From positions 124,001 to 188,000 of the forward strand of contig NZ_CYGY02000035.1 of assembly GCF_900007165.1 (NCBI RefSeq): a stretch of 64,000 nt of DNA, given 5' to 3'. The position numbers and the translations under genes were made by a program. The DNA comes from Paraburkholderia piptadeniae. GTDB lineage: Bacteria > Pseudomonadota > Gammaproteobacteria > Burkholderiales > Burkholderiaceae. The notes below the pieces were generated by a model that was given only the letters and a program-made list of their open reading frames with translations, had not been told where the DNA came from and did not search any database. Every line of letters starts with the position of its first letter. Position 1 is the stretch's first letter. Shown one piece after another: positions 17,622-26,357 of this stretch.

Positions 17622-19001
17622 ATGTTCGCCGATGTGCGGAAAATCGCCGGGCTCGCATGGCCCGTGCTGATCGGCCAGCTGGCGATCATCGCGTTCGGCG
17701 TGATCGACACGGCGATGGTCGGCCGCTACTCGGCGACGGATCTGGCCGCGCTCGGCCTCGGCTCGTCGATCTACATCTCCGTGTATATCGGACTGACGGG
17801 CATTCTGACGGCATTGCAGCCGATTGCGGGCCAGTTGTACGGCGCCGCACGCTACGACGAGATCGGCGAGGAAGTGCGCCAGGCGCTGTGGCTTGCGTTC
17901 GCGCTCGCTGTCATCGGCTTCCTGATTCTCTACTTCCCTCGCCCGCTGCTGCAGCTTGCGCGCGCGCCCGAGGCGCTGCGCGAGCGCACCGTGTCGTACC
18001 TGCAGATAGTCGCGTTCGGCTTGCCGGCGAGCCTTGCGTTTCGCGTCTATAGCTCGCTGACGAATGCCGTCGGCCAGCCCCGGCTCGTGATGATTCTGCA
18101 GATTGGCGCGCTGATGCTGAAGCTGCCGCTCAACACATGGCTGATCTTCGGCGGACTCGGCGTGCCGGCGCTCGGCGGCCCAGGCTGCGCGCTCGCCAGC
18201 ACGCTGATCAACTGGGCGCTCGCCGTCGTCGGCATGCTGGCGATGACGAAGCTCGACGTATTCCGGCCATTCGCGATTTTCGCGCACTTCTGCCGGCCCG
18301 TATGGCGCCGTCAGGCCGCGCAACTAAAGCTCGGCATTCCGATGGGCCTTTCCTATCTGATCGAGGTCACGTCGTACACGTTCATGGCGCTCTTCATCGC
18401 GCGTTTCGGCACAACCACGCTGGCCGGGCATCAGATCGCGGGCAACATCGGCGCCGTGCTGTACATGACGCCGCTGTCGATCGGCATCGCGACGTCGACG
18501 CTCGTCGCCCAGGCGCTCGGCGCGCATCGCTATGAAGCGGCGCGCACGCTCGCGCGGCACGGCATCGCGATGGCCGTCGCGATTGCGTGCGGCTACGGCG
18601 TAATCGTGCTCGCGCTGCGTCCGCTGATCATCGCGGGCTATACGCCGGATGCGCGGGTTGTGGCGGCGGCGATGCCGCTGGTGCTGATCGTCGTCTTCTA
18701 CCATCTCTGCGATGCGCTGCAGATTACGTCGGCCTTCGTGCTGCGCGCGTATCGCGTCGCGGTCGTGCCGACCGTTATCTACGCGGTCGCGTTGTGGGGC
18801 GTCGGACTGGGCGGCGGCTATGCGCTCGGCTTCGACGTCGGCGGATGGGTGCCCGCATCGTTCACGGGCGCACGCGGCTTCTGGCTCGCGAACACGGCGA
18901 GCCTGGCGATTGCGGGCGTCGGTCTCGCGTTCTATCTGCGCTGGATCAGCAAGCAGTCGGTGCGGATGGGCGCGCAGATGCAGGCCGATAGCGCGGCCTG
19001 A
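17622..19001 (+). CDS. MATE-family efflux transporter
   Basis: A 459-residue inner-membrane transporter with about 12 helices. The start of each half shows MATE features: GLAWPVLIGQLAIIAFGVIDTAMVGRYSATDLAALGLG in the first and MGLSYLIEVTSYTFMALFIARFGTTTLAGHQIAGN in the second. The closest families are NorM/DinF multidrug/Na+ or H+ antiporters. I chose the ATG at 17622, two bases after the upstream stop and preceded by GAAGAAA; an ATG at 17595 would overlap the glycosyltransferase. Linkage to a GT-C enzyme could mean a lipid-linked role, but this is speculative. Confidence 0.9.
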   Translation: MFADVRKIAGLAWPVLIGQLAIIAFGVIDTAMVGRYSATDLAALGLGSSIYISVYIGLTGILTALQPIAGQLYGAARYDEIGEEVRQALWLAFALAVIGFLILYFPRPLLQLARAPEALRERTVSYLQIVAFGLPASLAFRVYSSLTNAVGQPRLVMILQIGALMLKLPLNTWLIFGGLGVPALGGPGCALASTLINWALAVVGMLAMTKLDVFRPFAIFAHFCRPVWRRQAAQLKLGIPMGLSYLIEVTSYTFMALFIARFGTTTLAGHQIAGNIGAVLYMTPLSIGIATSTLVAQALGAHRYEAARTLARHGIAMAVAIACGYGVIVLALRPLIIAGYTPDARVVAAAMPLVLIVVFYHLCDALQITSAFVLRAYRVAVVPTVIYAVALWGVGLGGGYALGFDVGGWVPASFTGARGFWLANTASLAIAGVGLAFYLRWISKQSVRMGAQMQADSAA

Positions 19002-19263
19002 ACGGCCAGGCGCTTTTCATGCTGGTGGCATGCGCATCGATCGGTGTTCAGATGCGCTGGTGCGGTCCGCTTGCTCGTGCTCGCGGCCGCCTTCGACAAA
19101 GCAGTATGCCGCGATCGCCGGAAGCAACGGCATCCCTCTAGAGACAAAGCCTCAGGTGCACGCCGCTCACGCCCTGTGGATGTGAGCAGCAAAAACAGAC
19201 CGTTAGTTGCACCTTAATCCTTCCATGAACCCGCGATCGTCGCAGTTATCGCGCAGACATCGT

Positions 19264-19701
19264 CTACGCAGCCGCCTCTTCCTCGTCGCGCTGCGCGAAC
19301 ACTTCACGCGCCGCGAACAACGCATTCAACGCCGCCGGAAAGCCCGCATACACGGCCATCTGCATGAACACCTCGACAATCTCATCGCGCGTGCATCCGA
19401 CATTGAGCGCCGCCTCGATGTGCACCTTCAGTTGCGGCTGCGCATTGCCGAGCGCGGCCAATGCGGCGATCGTCGCGATCTCGCGCGCGCGCAGGTCCAG
19501 TTGCGGACGGCTGTACACATCGCCGAACGGAAACTCGATCAGCAGCCGCGCGAATTCGGGCGCAACCGGTGCGAGCGACGCGATCACCTTCTCCCCCGCC
19601 GTTCCGTCGATTTCCTTCAGCTTCTCCCAGCCGCGCGCATAGCGATCGCCGCGTGCTTTGTCCTGTGCTTGTTCTTGTGCCTTTGCATGTGCGTGGTTCA
19701 T
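19264..19701 (-). CDS. Carboxymuconolactone decarboxylase-family protein
   Basis: A 145-residue all-helical CMD/AhpD-fold protein. The core reads FGDVYSRPQLDLRAREIATIAALAALGNAQPQLKVHIEAALNVGCTRDEIVEVFMQMAVYAGFPAALNAL, matching the PcaC-like branch. There is one Cys in the GCTRDE turn and no CxxC, so AhpD-type peroxidase chemistry is unlikely. No other protocatechuate genes are nearby. It follows the MerR gene by nine bases on the same strand, so it is probably the induced partner of that regulator. Confidence 0.88.
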   Translation of the reverse strand: MNHAHAKAQEQAQDKARGDRYARGWEKLKEIDGTAGEKVIASLAPVAPEFARLLIEFPFGDVYSRPQLDLRAREIATIAALAALGNAQPQLKVHIEAALNVGCTRDEIVEVFMQMAVYAGFPAALNALFAAREVFAQRDEEEAAA

Positions 19702-19710
19702 TGCGAGTCC

Positions 19711-20118
19711 TCAATCAAGTCGTGCGTTTCCGATATGTCCTGCCGATGCCGCCTCACGCTCGACCGCCTCATAGACCGCGATCTTGTCGGTGATCGCGGC
19801 GAGATTGGTCTGCAGCTCCGCGATGCGCGCCAGCACGGCCTCGCGATGCTCGATCAGCATCTCGCGCCGCGCGCCGATCGTCGCATCGCCTTCGGCGCGC
19901 AGCGCGGCGAACGCCTGCATGCCCGCGATCGGCATCCCCGTCGCTTTCAGGCGCATCACGAAGCGCAGCCAATCGAGATCGGCGGGCGAATAAAGACGAT
20001 GGCCCGCGTCCGTGCGGCCGACCGGGAGCAACAACCCGGCCTGCTCGTAGTAGCGCAGCGTATGCGCGGAGACGCCGCTCGTCGCGGCGACCTGACCGAT
20101 GGTGAGAGCTTTCGACAT
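19711..20118 (-). CDS. MerR-family regulator, AdhR/NmlR-like, cysteine-free
   Basis: A 135-residue MerR protein: LTIGQVAATSGVSAHTLRYYEQAGLLLPVGRTDAGHRLYSPADLDWLRF is the DNA-binding domain, followed by a dimerisation coiled coil. It resembles the AdhR/NmlR group that responds to aldehydes and electrophiles, but contains no cysteine at all, so thiol-based sensing is not possible. The ATG at 20118 lies at the right distance from its 19-bp-spacer promoter. It is cotranscribed with the CMD-family gene. Confidence 0.9.
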   Translation of the reverse strand: MSKALTIGQVAATSGVSAHTLRYYEQAGLLLPVGRTDAGHRLYSPADLDWLRFVMRLKATGMPIAGMQAFAALRAEGDATIGARREMLIEHREAVLARIAELQTNLAAITDKIAVYEAVEREAASAGHIGNARLD

Positions 20119-20128
20119 GACGGAACTC

Positions 20129-20159
20129 AGGTTAGGACTTCGAGTGAACTCTAAGTCAA
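20129..20159 (-). promoter_or_regulatory. MerR-type promoter/operator with 19-bp spacer
   Basis: On the reverse strand TTGACT (20154-20159), a 19-base spacer and TAACCT (20129-20134) form a distorted promoter typical of MerR activation. The dyad ACTTAGAGT-TC-ACTCGAAGT (20137-20156) lies within it with one mismatch between arms. This strongly supports autoregulated activation of merR-CMD. Confidence 0.82.
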
Positions 20160-20284
20160 GCACGATCTGTTGATCGACAAAATTCAACGAAATCCTACAG
20201 CGCATCCAGGCTGAAACGACGGGTGCATCGGCTAGAATCGGCGGGCGGCAATCCGAAAGAAAAACGAAACCGGGAGCGCAGTCG

Positions 20285-23200
20285 ATGCATAGCGGCACCA
20301 TCAAACGTCAATGGATAGGGGCGGTCGCGACGGCTGTGGCGCTCGGCCTTCTGGCCACGCTCGCATGGCGAGCCGATGCAGCCCGCATCACGCAGGTTTC
20401 GCCGCAAGGCAAGGTCGCGCAGGTGCGCCAGGTCGTCGTCAAGTTCGACGAATCGATGGTCGCGTTCGGCGCGCCGAATCTGCCCGCGCCCGCGCGCATC
20501 AAGTGCGGCGACGCGTCCGCGAGCGCCGGCCAGCCGCGCTGGATCGACGACAAAACCTGGGCCTGGGATTTCGCCGCCGATCTGCCGCCAGGCGTCGCAT
20601 GTTCCGTCGATCTGAACGACGGCTTGAAATCGTCGGCGGGCCATGCGCTGACGGGCCCGCGCCATTACGCGTTCGAAACGGGCGGCCCGTTCGTGCAGAG
20701 CATCGAGCCGTATGGCGGCGAAATCGAAGAAGACCAGGCGTTCGTCGTCCGTTTGAACGGACCGGCGACGGAGGCCTCCGTCAGTCAGAACGTGTGGTGC
20801 GAATCGAGCGGACTCGGCAACCGCATTCCCGTCAGGAACGTCGACGCCGCCACGCGCACGGCGCTGCTCAAGCGCTTCAGGCTGCAAAAGGAAGCGGCGC
20901 GCGTGCTGACGCTGCAATGCCAGCAGGCGCTGCCGTCGGGCGCGAAGGCGCAGTTCGTCTATGGCAAGGGCGTCGCGAGCCCGAGCGGTATTGTCAACGA
21001 CGTCGAGCGACGCTTCGACTTCACCGTGCGCGAGCCGTTCGCCGCCAGCTTCAGCTGCGAACGCGAGAACGCGAAGGCGCCCTGCACGCCGTTGCGTCCG
21101 CTGCGCGTGCAGTTCAATGCGCCCATCCTGCGCGCCGATGCCGAAAAGATCCGCCTCAAGGGACCGAACGGCGAGATCAAGCCATCGTTCTCCGCCGACG
21201 ACAAGGACCCGCAGACCACGACCGTCGAATTCGCCGCGCCGCTGCCCGAGCGCGCCGAGCTGGCCATCGACATTCCGTCGAATCTGAAGGACGCAAGCGG
21301 CCGCGCGCTGACTAACGCGGACCTGTTTCCGCTCAAGACAAACACCGCCCCGCTGCCGCCGCTCGCGAAGTTTTCGTCGGGTACGTTCGGCATCATCGAG
21401 CGCTTCGCGGAACCCGACATGCCCGCGCTCGTGCCCGTCACGCTGCGCAACGTCGAGGCCGACCTGCATATCGCCGGACTCAACGCGGGCAACGCGCAGT
21501 TCACGAAGCTGCGCGTCGACGCCGATAGCGACATCCGGCGCTGGATGCGCAACGTCGACCGCTTCGACGGCTTCATGATGGATCGCCAGTCGATCGATCA
21601 GCAGATGCCGCAACTGCTCGCGCACAATCCGCATCCCGTGATCGTGCCGCGCAATACCCAAGACGCCGACCCGGCCGAAGACCGCAAGAATCCGCTGATC
21701 GACGTGCGCTCGCTGTCGCTGCTCGCCGGCGAGCCGAAGGTCGAGACGCTCGCGCTGCCGAAGGCCGATCCGAAAACGCTGCGTCCGTTCGAAGTGGTCG
21801 GCGTGCCGGTGACGAAGCCCGGTTTCTATGTGATTGAACTCGCGTCGCCCGCGCTCGGTGCTTCGCTGCTCGGCAAGCACGCGCCGATGTACGCGCGCAC
21901 GGCCGTGCTCGTCACGAATCTCGGCGTGCACTTCAAGCAGGGCCGCGAGAACAGCGTCGTGTGGGTGACGACGCTCGACAAGGGCCAGCCCGTGCCGAAC
22001 GCGGACGTGCACGTGAGCGACTGCAACGGCGACGAAGTCGCGTCGGGCAAGACCGATGCGCACGGCGTGCTGACGATCAGCCGGTCGCTGGCCTCGCGCC
22101 GCGAATGCAACGAAGACGGTTTCGAAGGCTTCTTCGTGTCCGCGCGCATCGACGATCCGAAGACGGGTCAAGACATGGCGTTCGTGCGCTCCGACTGGAA
22201 CCAGGGCATCGAAGCGTGGCGCTTCAACGTGCCGACAGATACGAGCGTCGAACAGACCGTGCGCGCGCATACCGTGTTCGACCGGACGCTGCTGCGCGCG
22301 GGCGAAACGGTGTCGATGAAGCATATGATCCGCATCGAGACGATGCACGGCATCACGTTCCCGAAGGCGTATCCGGCGCGCGTGACGTTCCGCCATCTCG
22401 GCAGCGGACAGACGTGGCACATGCCGCTCAAATGGGCCGCCGATCACACGGCCGATTCGACCTTCGCGATTCCCGCATCGGCCAAGCTCGGCGAGTACAG
22501 TGTGTCGCTCGACGACGGCGATGCCGCCACGGCCTCCGCCGAAAGCACGACTGAAAACAACGACGACAGCGACGCCAACGACACCGCCACGCCGCGCCAC
22601 AGCTATCCATCCGGCAGCTTTCGCGTCGAGGAGTTCCGCCTGCCCGTGTTCAAAGGCACGATCGCCGTGCGCGATGCGAAGACGCAACCGCTCGTCGCCG
22701 CGAAGGAAGCGCCGCTCGCATTGCAGATCGACTATATGTCGGGCGGCGGCGCGTCGGGTTTGCCCGTGCAGGTATCGGCGTTGGTGAAGAACACGACGCC
22801 CGCGTTCGCCGGCACTTATCCGGAATTCAGCTTTGCGCCATACAGGAAGCACAACGAGAGCGGCGAATCGACATCTTCGGATGACGAAGAAAGCGAGCCG
22901 CAATCCGATGACGACACATCGAAGCTGATCGCCGACAAGGAACCCGTCACGCTCGACCGCAACGGCGCAGGCAGCCTGACGCTGAAGAACCTGCCGCATG
23001 TCGATGCGCCGAAGCGCCTTGCGCTCGAAGCGACCTTCGCCGATCCGAACGGCGAAGTGCAGACAATCAGCGGCGATGCGACGTTGTGGCCCGCCGCCGT
23101 CGTCGCGGGGGTGAAGTCGGGGCAATGGGTATCGGTGGGTAGCACCGTGCCCGTGAAGGCGCTCGCCGTCGATCTGCAAGGCAAGCCGCGCGCGGGCGTG

Positions 23201-26200
23201 CCGCTCGACGTGCGCGGCATCGCGCGCATCACGATCACGTCGAGAAAGCGCATGGTCGGCGGCTTCTACGCATACGACAACCACATCGAAACAAAAGACC
23301 TCGGCACGCTGTGCAGCGGCAAGAGCGACGACCACGGCCTGATGAACTGCGACGCGAAGCTCAAGGAAGCGGGCAACGTCGATCTCGTCGTGACGGCGAA
23401 GGACGGCGACGGCAATCTGTCGACGGCGGCGACCTCCGTCTGGGTCACGCGCGAAGAGGACCTGTGGTTCGGCGGCGAAAACACCGACCGCATCGACGTG
23501 CTGCCCGAAAAGACGGCTTACGAGCCGGGCGAGACGGCGCGCTTCCAGGTGCGCATGCCCTTCCGTTTTGCGACCGCGCTCGTCGCCGTCGAACGCGAAG
23601 GCATCGTCGAGACGCATGTCGTGAAGCTGGACGGCAAGGACCCGACCGTCGAGCTGAAAGTGAACGAAGCGTGGGGGCCGAACGTGTATGTGTCGGTGCT
23701 CGCGCTGCGCGGGCGCATCCGCGAAGTGCCGTGGTACTCGTTCTTCACGTGGGGCTGGAAGGCGCCGCTCGAATGGGCGCGCGCGTTCTGGTACGAAGGC
23801 CGCTACTACGAAGCGCCGACGCCGCTCGTCGATCTGTCGAAGCCCGCGTTCCGCTATGGCCTCGCCGAAATCAAGGTCGGCACTGCGGCGCACAGGCTCG
23901 CGGTCACGGTGACGCCCGATGCGAAGTTGTACACCGTGCGCGGCAAGGCGCATGTGAAGCTGCGCGTGCAGATGCCGGGCGGCAAGCCCGCGCCGGCCGG
24001 CACGCAGATCGCCGTCGCGGCCGTCGATGAAGCGCTGCTCGAACTGATGCCGAACAACAGCTGGGACGTGCTCGATGCGATGTTGCAACGGCGTGCTTAC
24101 GGCGTCGAAACGGCGACCGCGCAGATGGAGATCGTCGGCCGCCGACACTTCGGGCGCAAGGCGGTGCCCGCGGGCGGCGGCGGTGGACACAGCGCGCAGC
24201 GCGAGCTGTTCGACACGCTGCTGCTGTGGAATCCGCGCGTGACGCTTGACGCCAACGGCGACGCCTTCGTCGACGTGCCGCTCAACGATTCGCTGACGAG
24301 CTTTCGCATCGTCGCGATTGCGGCTGTCGGCGACGGCCAGTTCGGCACGGGCAGCACGTCGATTCGCAGCACGCAGGATCTGCAGTTGATCTCCGGCCTG
24401 CCGCCGCTCGTGCGCGAAGGCGATCAGTTCCGCGCGCAATTCACCGTGCGCAACACGACGACGCGCGCAATGAAAGTCGTCGTCACGCCGAACGTGCCGG
24501 GGCTGTCGTTGCAGCCGCAAACGGTCGACGTCGCAGCGGACTCGGCCCGCGAAGTCGCATGGACGGTGACGCCGCCCGATGGCCTGTCCGAAGCTGCCTC
24601 CGCTGCGCTCGCGTGGAGCGTCGGCGCGACGGAGCAAGGTGCGCCGCACGCTACGGACGCGCTGAAAGTCACGCAGCGCGTGACGGCCGCCATTCCCGTC
24701 ACCGTTCAGCAGGCGACACTCACGCAAATCGACGGCTCGTTCTCGCTGCCCGTCGCCGCGCCGCCCGACGCGACAATGACGCAAGCGGGCGCGCTGCGCG
24801 GCGGCATCGCGATATCGCTGCAATCGAAGCTCTCCGACGGCATGCCCGGCGTGCGCCGCTGGTTCGAGCGCTATCCGTATGGCTGCCTCGAACAGCAGAC
24901 GTCCGTAGCACTCGGCTTGCGTGATCCGGCGCGCTGGCAGGCCGTCGTCGCGCGCATGCCCGTCTATCTGGACAAGGACGGCCTCGCGAACTACTTCCCG
25001 CCCTCCGACGACAGCGGCAACACGGGCAGCACGGCGCTCACCGCGTATCTGCTGTCCGTCACCGACGAAGCCGCGAAGCTCGATCCGCGATTCGCGTTGC
25101 CCGACGACCTTCGGGCGAAGCTCGAAGGCGGGCTCGTGAATTTCGTCGAAGGCCGGCTCGCGCGCGATGTCTGGGCGCCGCGCAAGGATCTCGACCTGCG
25201 CAAGCTCGCCGCGCTCGAAGCGTTGTCGCGTCATGGCGCGGCGCGCTCCAGCATGCTCGGCTCGATCGAAATCGCGCCGAACCAGTGGCCGACGTCGGCG
25301 GTGCTCGACTACTACGCGGTGCTGTCGCGCGTGAAGGACATTCCCCGACGCGAAGAAAAGCTCGCGCAAGCCGAGCAGATCATCCGCTCGCGGCTCACGT
25401 ACCAGGGCACGCGCCTCACGTTCTCGACGGCCGATAACGACGACCTCTGGTGGCTGATGACGGGCACCGAAACGAACGCCGCGCGCACCGCGCTCATGTT
25501 CGTCGAGACGCCCGCATGGAAAGACGAGATGCCGCGCCTCGTCGCGGGTCTGCTGGCGTTGCAGAGGAACGGCGCATGGCAGACGACGACGGCGAACCTG
25601 TGGGGCTCGATTGCCGTGCAGCGTTTCTCGCAGGTCTTCGAGAGCGTGCCCGTGACGGGGCAGACGAAGCTGCAACTCGGCGCGACGGACAAGGCGATCT
25701 CATGGAGCCAGCCCCCTTCCGCTGCCACGAACGATGCGTCCGCGACAGCCGTGACCAAGACGGCTGACACGCGCAGTCAGTTGCTGCCATGGCCGACCGG
25801 CGCACGCAGCGCGTCCGTCCCGCTGACGCTCACGCACGACGGCACCGGCAAGCCGTGGGCGACGATCGAGAGCCTCGCCGCCGTCGCGCTGAAAGCGCCG
25901 TTCGCCGCAGGCTACAGGATCACGAAGACGGTCACGCCGATCGACCCCGCCGTCAAGGGCGTGAATACGCGCGGCGATATCGTGCGCGTGCATCTCGACA
26001 TTGACGCGCAGACGGACATGACCTGGGTCGTCGTCAACGACCCCGTGCCCGCGGGCGCGACGATCCTCGGCTCGGGTCTGGGCCGCGATTCGGAAGCGGC
26101 GACGCAAGGCGAAAAGTCGAAGGGCTATGCGTGGCCGTCGTTCGTCGAGCGCGGTTTCGACGGGTATCGCGCGTACTACGACTATGTGCCGAAGGGCAAA

Positions 26201-26347
26201 TTCTCGGTCGAGTACACGATACGGCTGAACAACGTCGGCACGTTCGGCCTGCCGCCGACGCGCGTCGAAGCGCTCTATGCGCCGTCGTCGTTCGGCGTGC
26301 TGCCGAATGCGCCCGTCGTCGTGAAGCCCGCGGCGGCAGCGAAGTAA
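20285..26347 (+). CDS. Bacterial alpha-2-macroglobulin, thioester-containing
   Basis: A 2020-residue periplasmic alpha-2-macroglobulin, a suicide protease trap thought to guard the envelope. It has an N-terminal signal/anchor (about residues 9-32, no lipobox), a series of macroglobulin domains, an ELLVR-like bait region not obvious, the CLEQ thioester at residues 1534-1537 (in YPYGCLEQQ), and a C-terminal receptor-binding-like domain. It is larger than E. coli YfhM (about 1650). Two acidic low-complexity inserts lie near residues 753-769 and 857-880. It is 10 bases upstream of pbpC, the usual partner that repairs peptidoglycan. A TAGAAT -10-like element is at 20233-20238. Confidence 0.95.
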   Translation: MHSGTIKRQWIGAVATAVALGLLATLAWRADAARITQVSPQGKVAQVRQVVVKFDESMVAFGAPNLPAPARIKCGDASASAGQPRWIDDKTWAWDFAADLPPGVACSVDLNDGLKSSAGHALTGPRHYAFETGGPFVQSIEPYGGEIEEDQAFVVRLNGPATEASVSQNVWCESSGLGNRIPVRNVDAATRTALLKRFRLQKEAARVLTLQCQQALPSGAKAQFVYGKGVASPSGIVNDVERRFDFTVREPFAASFSCERENAKAPCTPLRPLRVQFNAPILRADAEKIRLKGPNGEIKPSFSADDKDPQTTTVEFAAPLPERAELAIDIPSNLKDASGRALTNADLFPLKTNTAPLPPLAKFSSGTFGIIERFAEPDMPALVPVTLRNVEADLHIAGLNAGNAQFTKLRVDADSDIRRWMRNVDRFDGFMMDRQSIDQQMPQLLAHNPHPVIVPRNTQDADPAEDRKNPLIDVRSLSLLAGEPKVETLALPKADPKTLRPFEVVGVPVTKPGFYVIELASPALGASLLGKHAPMYARTAVLVTNLGVHFKQGRENSVVWVTTLDKGQPVPNADVHVSDCNGDEVASGKTDAHGVLTISRSLASRRECNEDGFEGFFVSARIDDPKTGQDMAFVRSDWNQGIEAWRFNVPTDTSVEQTVRAHTVFDRTLLRAGETVSMKHMIRIETMHGITFPKAYPARVTFRHLGSGQTWHMPLKWAADHTADSTFAIPASAKLGEYSVSLDDGDAATASAESTTENNDDSDANDTATPRHSYPSGSFRVEEFRLPVFKGTIAVRDAKTQPLVAAKEAPLALQIDYMSGGGASGLPVQVSALVKNTTPAFAGTYPEFSFAPYRKHNESGESTSSDDEESEPQSDDDTSKLIADKEPVTLDRNGAGSLTLKNLPHVDAPKRLALEATFADPNGEVQTISGDATLWPAAVVAGVKSGQWVSVGSTVPVKALAVDLQGKPRAGVPLDVRGIARITITSRKRMVGGFYAYDNHIETKDLGTLCSGKSDDHGLMNCDAKLKEAGNVDLVVTAKDGDGNLSTAATSVWVTREEDLWFGGENTDRIDVLPEKTAYEPGETARFQVRMPFRFATALVAVEREGIVETHVVKLDGKDPTVELKVNEAWGPNVYVSVLALRGRIREVPWYSFFTWGWKAPLEWARAFWYEGRYYEAPTPLVDLSKPAFRYGLAEIKVGTAAHRLAVTVTPDAKLYTVRGKAHVKLRVQMPGGKPAPAGTQIAVAAVDEALLELMPNNSWDVLDAMLQRRAYGVETATAQMEIVGRRHFGRKAVPAGGGGGHSAQRELFDTLLLWNPRVTLDANGDAFVDVPLNDSLTSFRIVAIAAVGDGQFGTGSTSIRSTQDLQLISGLPPLVREGDQFRAQFTVRNTTTRAMKVVVTPNVPGLSLQPQTVDVAADSAREVAWTVTPPDGLSEAASAALAWSVGATEQGAPHATDALKVTQRVTAAIPVTVQQATLTQIDGSFSLPVAAPPDATMTQAGALRGGIAISLQSKLSDGMPGVRRWFERYPYGCLEQQTSVALGLRDPARWQAVVARMPVYLDKDGLANYFPPSDDSGNTGSTALTAYLLSVTDEAAKLDPRFALPDDLRAKLEGGLVNFVEGRLARDVWAPRKDLDLRKLAALEALSRHGAARSSMLGSIEIAPNQWPTSAVLDYYAVLSRVKDIPRREEKLAQAEQIIRSRLTYQGTRLTFSTADNDDLWWLMTGTETNAARTALMFVETPAWKDEMPRLVAGLLALQRNGAWQTTTANLWGSIAVQRFSQVFESVPVTGQTKLQLGATDKAISWSQPPSAATNDASATAVTKTADTRSQLLPWPTGARSASVPLTLTHDGTGKPWATIESLAAVALKAPFAAGYRITKTVTPIDPAVKGVNTRGDIVRVHLDIDAQTDMTWVVVNDPVPAGATILGSGLGRDSEAATQGEKSKGYAWPSFVERGFDGYRAYYDYVPKGKFSVEYTIRLNNVGTFGLPPTRVEALYAPSSFGVLPNAPVVVKPAAAAK

Positions 26348-26357
26348 CGAGGAGCGC

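Noticed and set aside
20195..25675. A 1826-codon open frame antisense to the alpha-2-macroglobulin gene
   Set aside because: Arg/His-rich translation without any domain, opposite a clear gene; such frames are a by-product of high GC at third codon positions.
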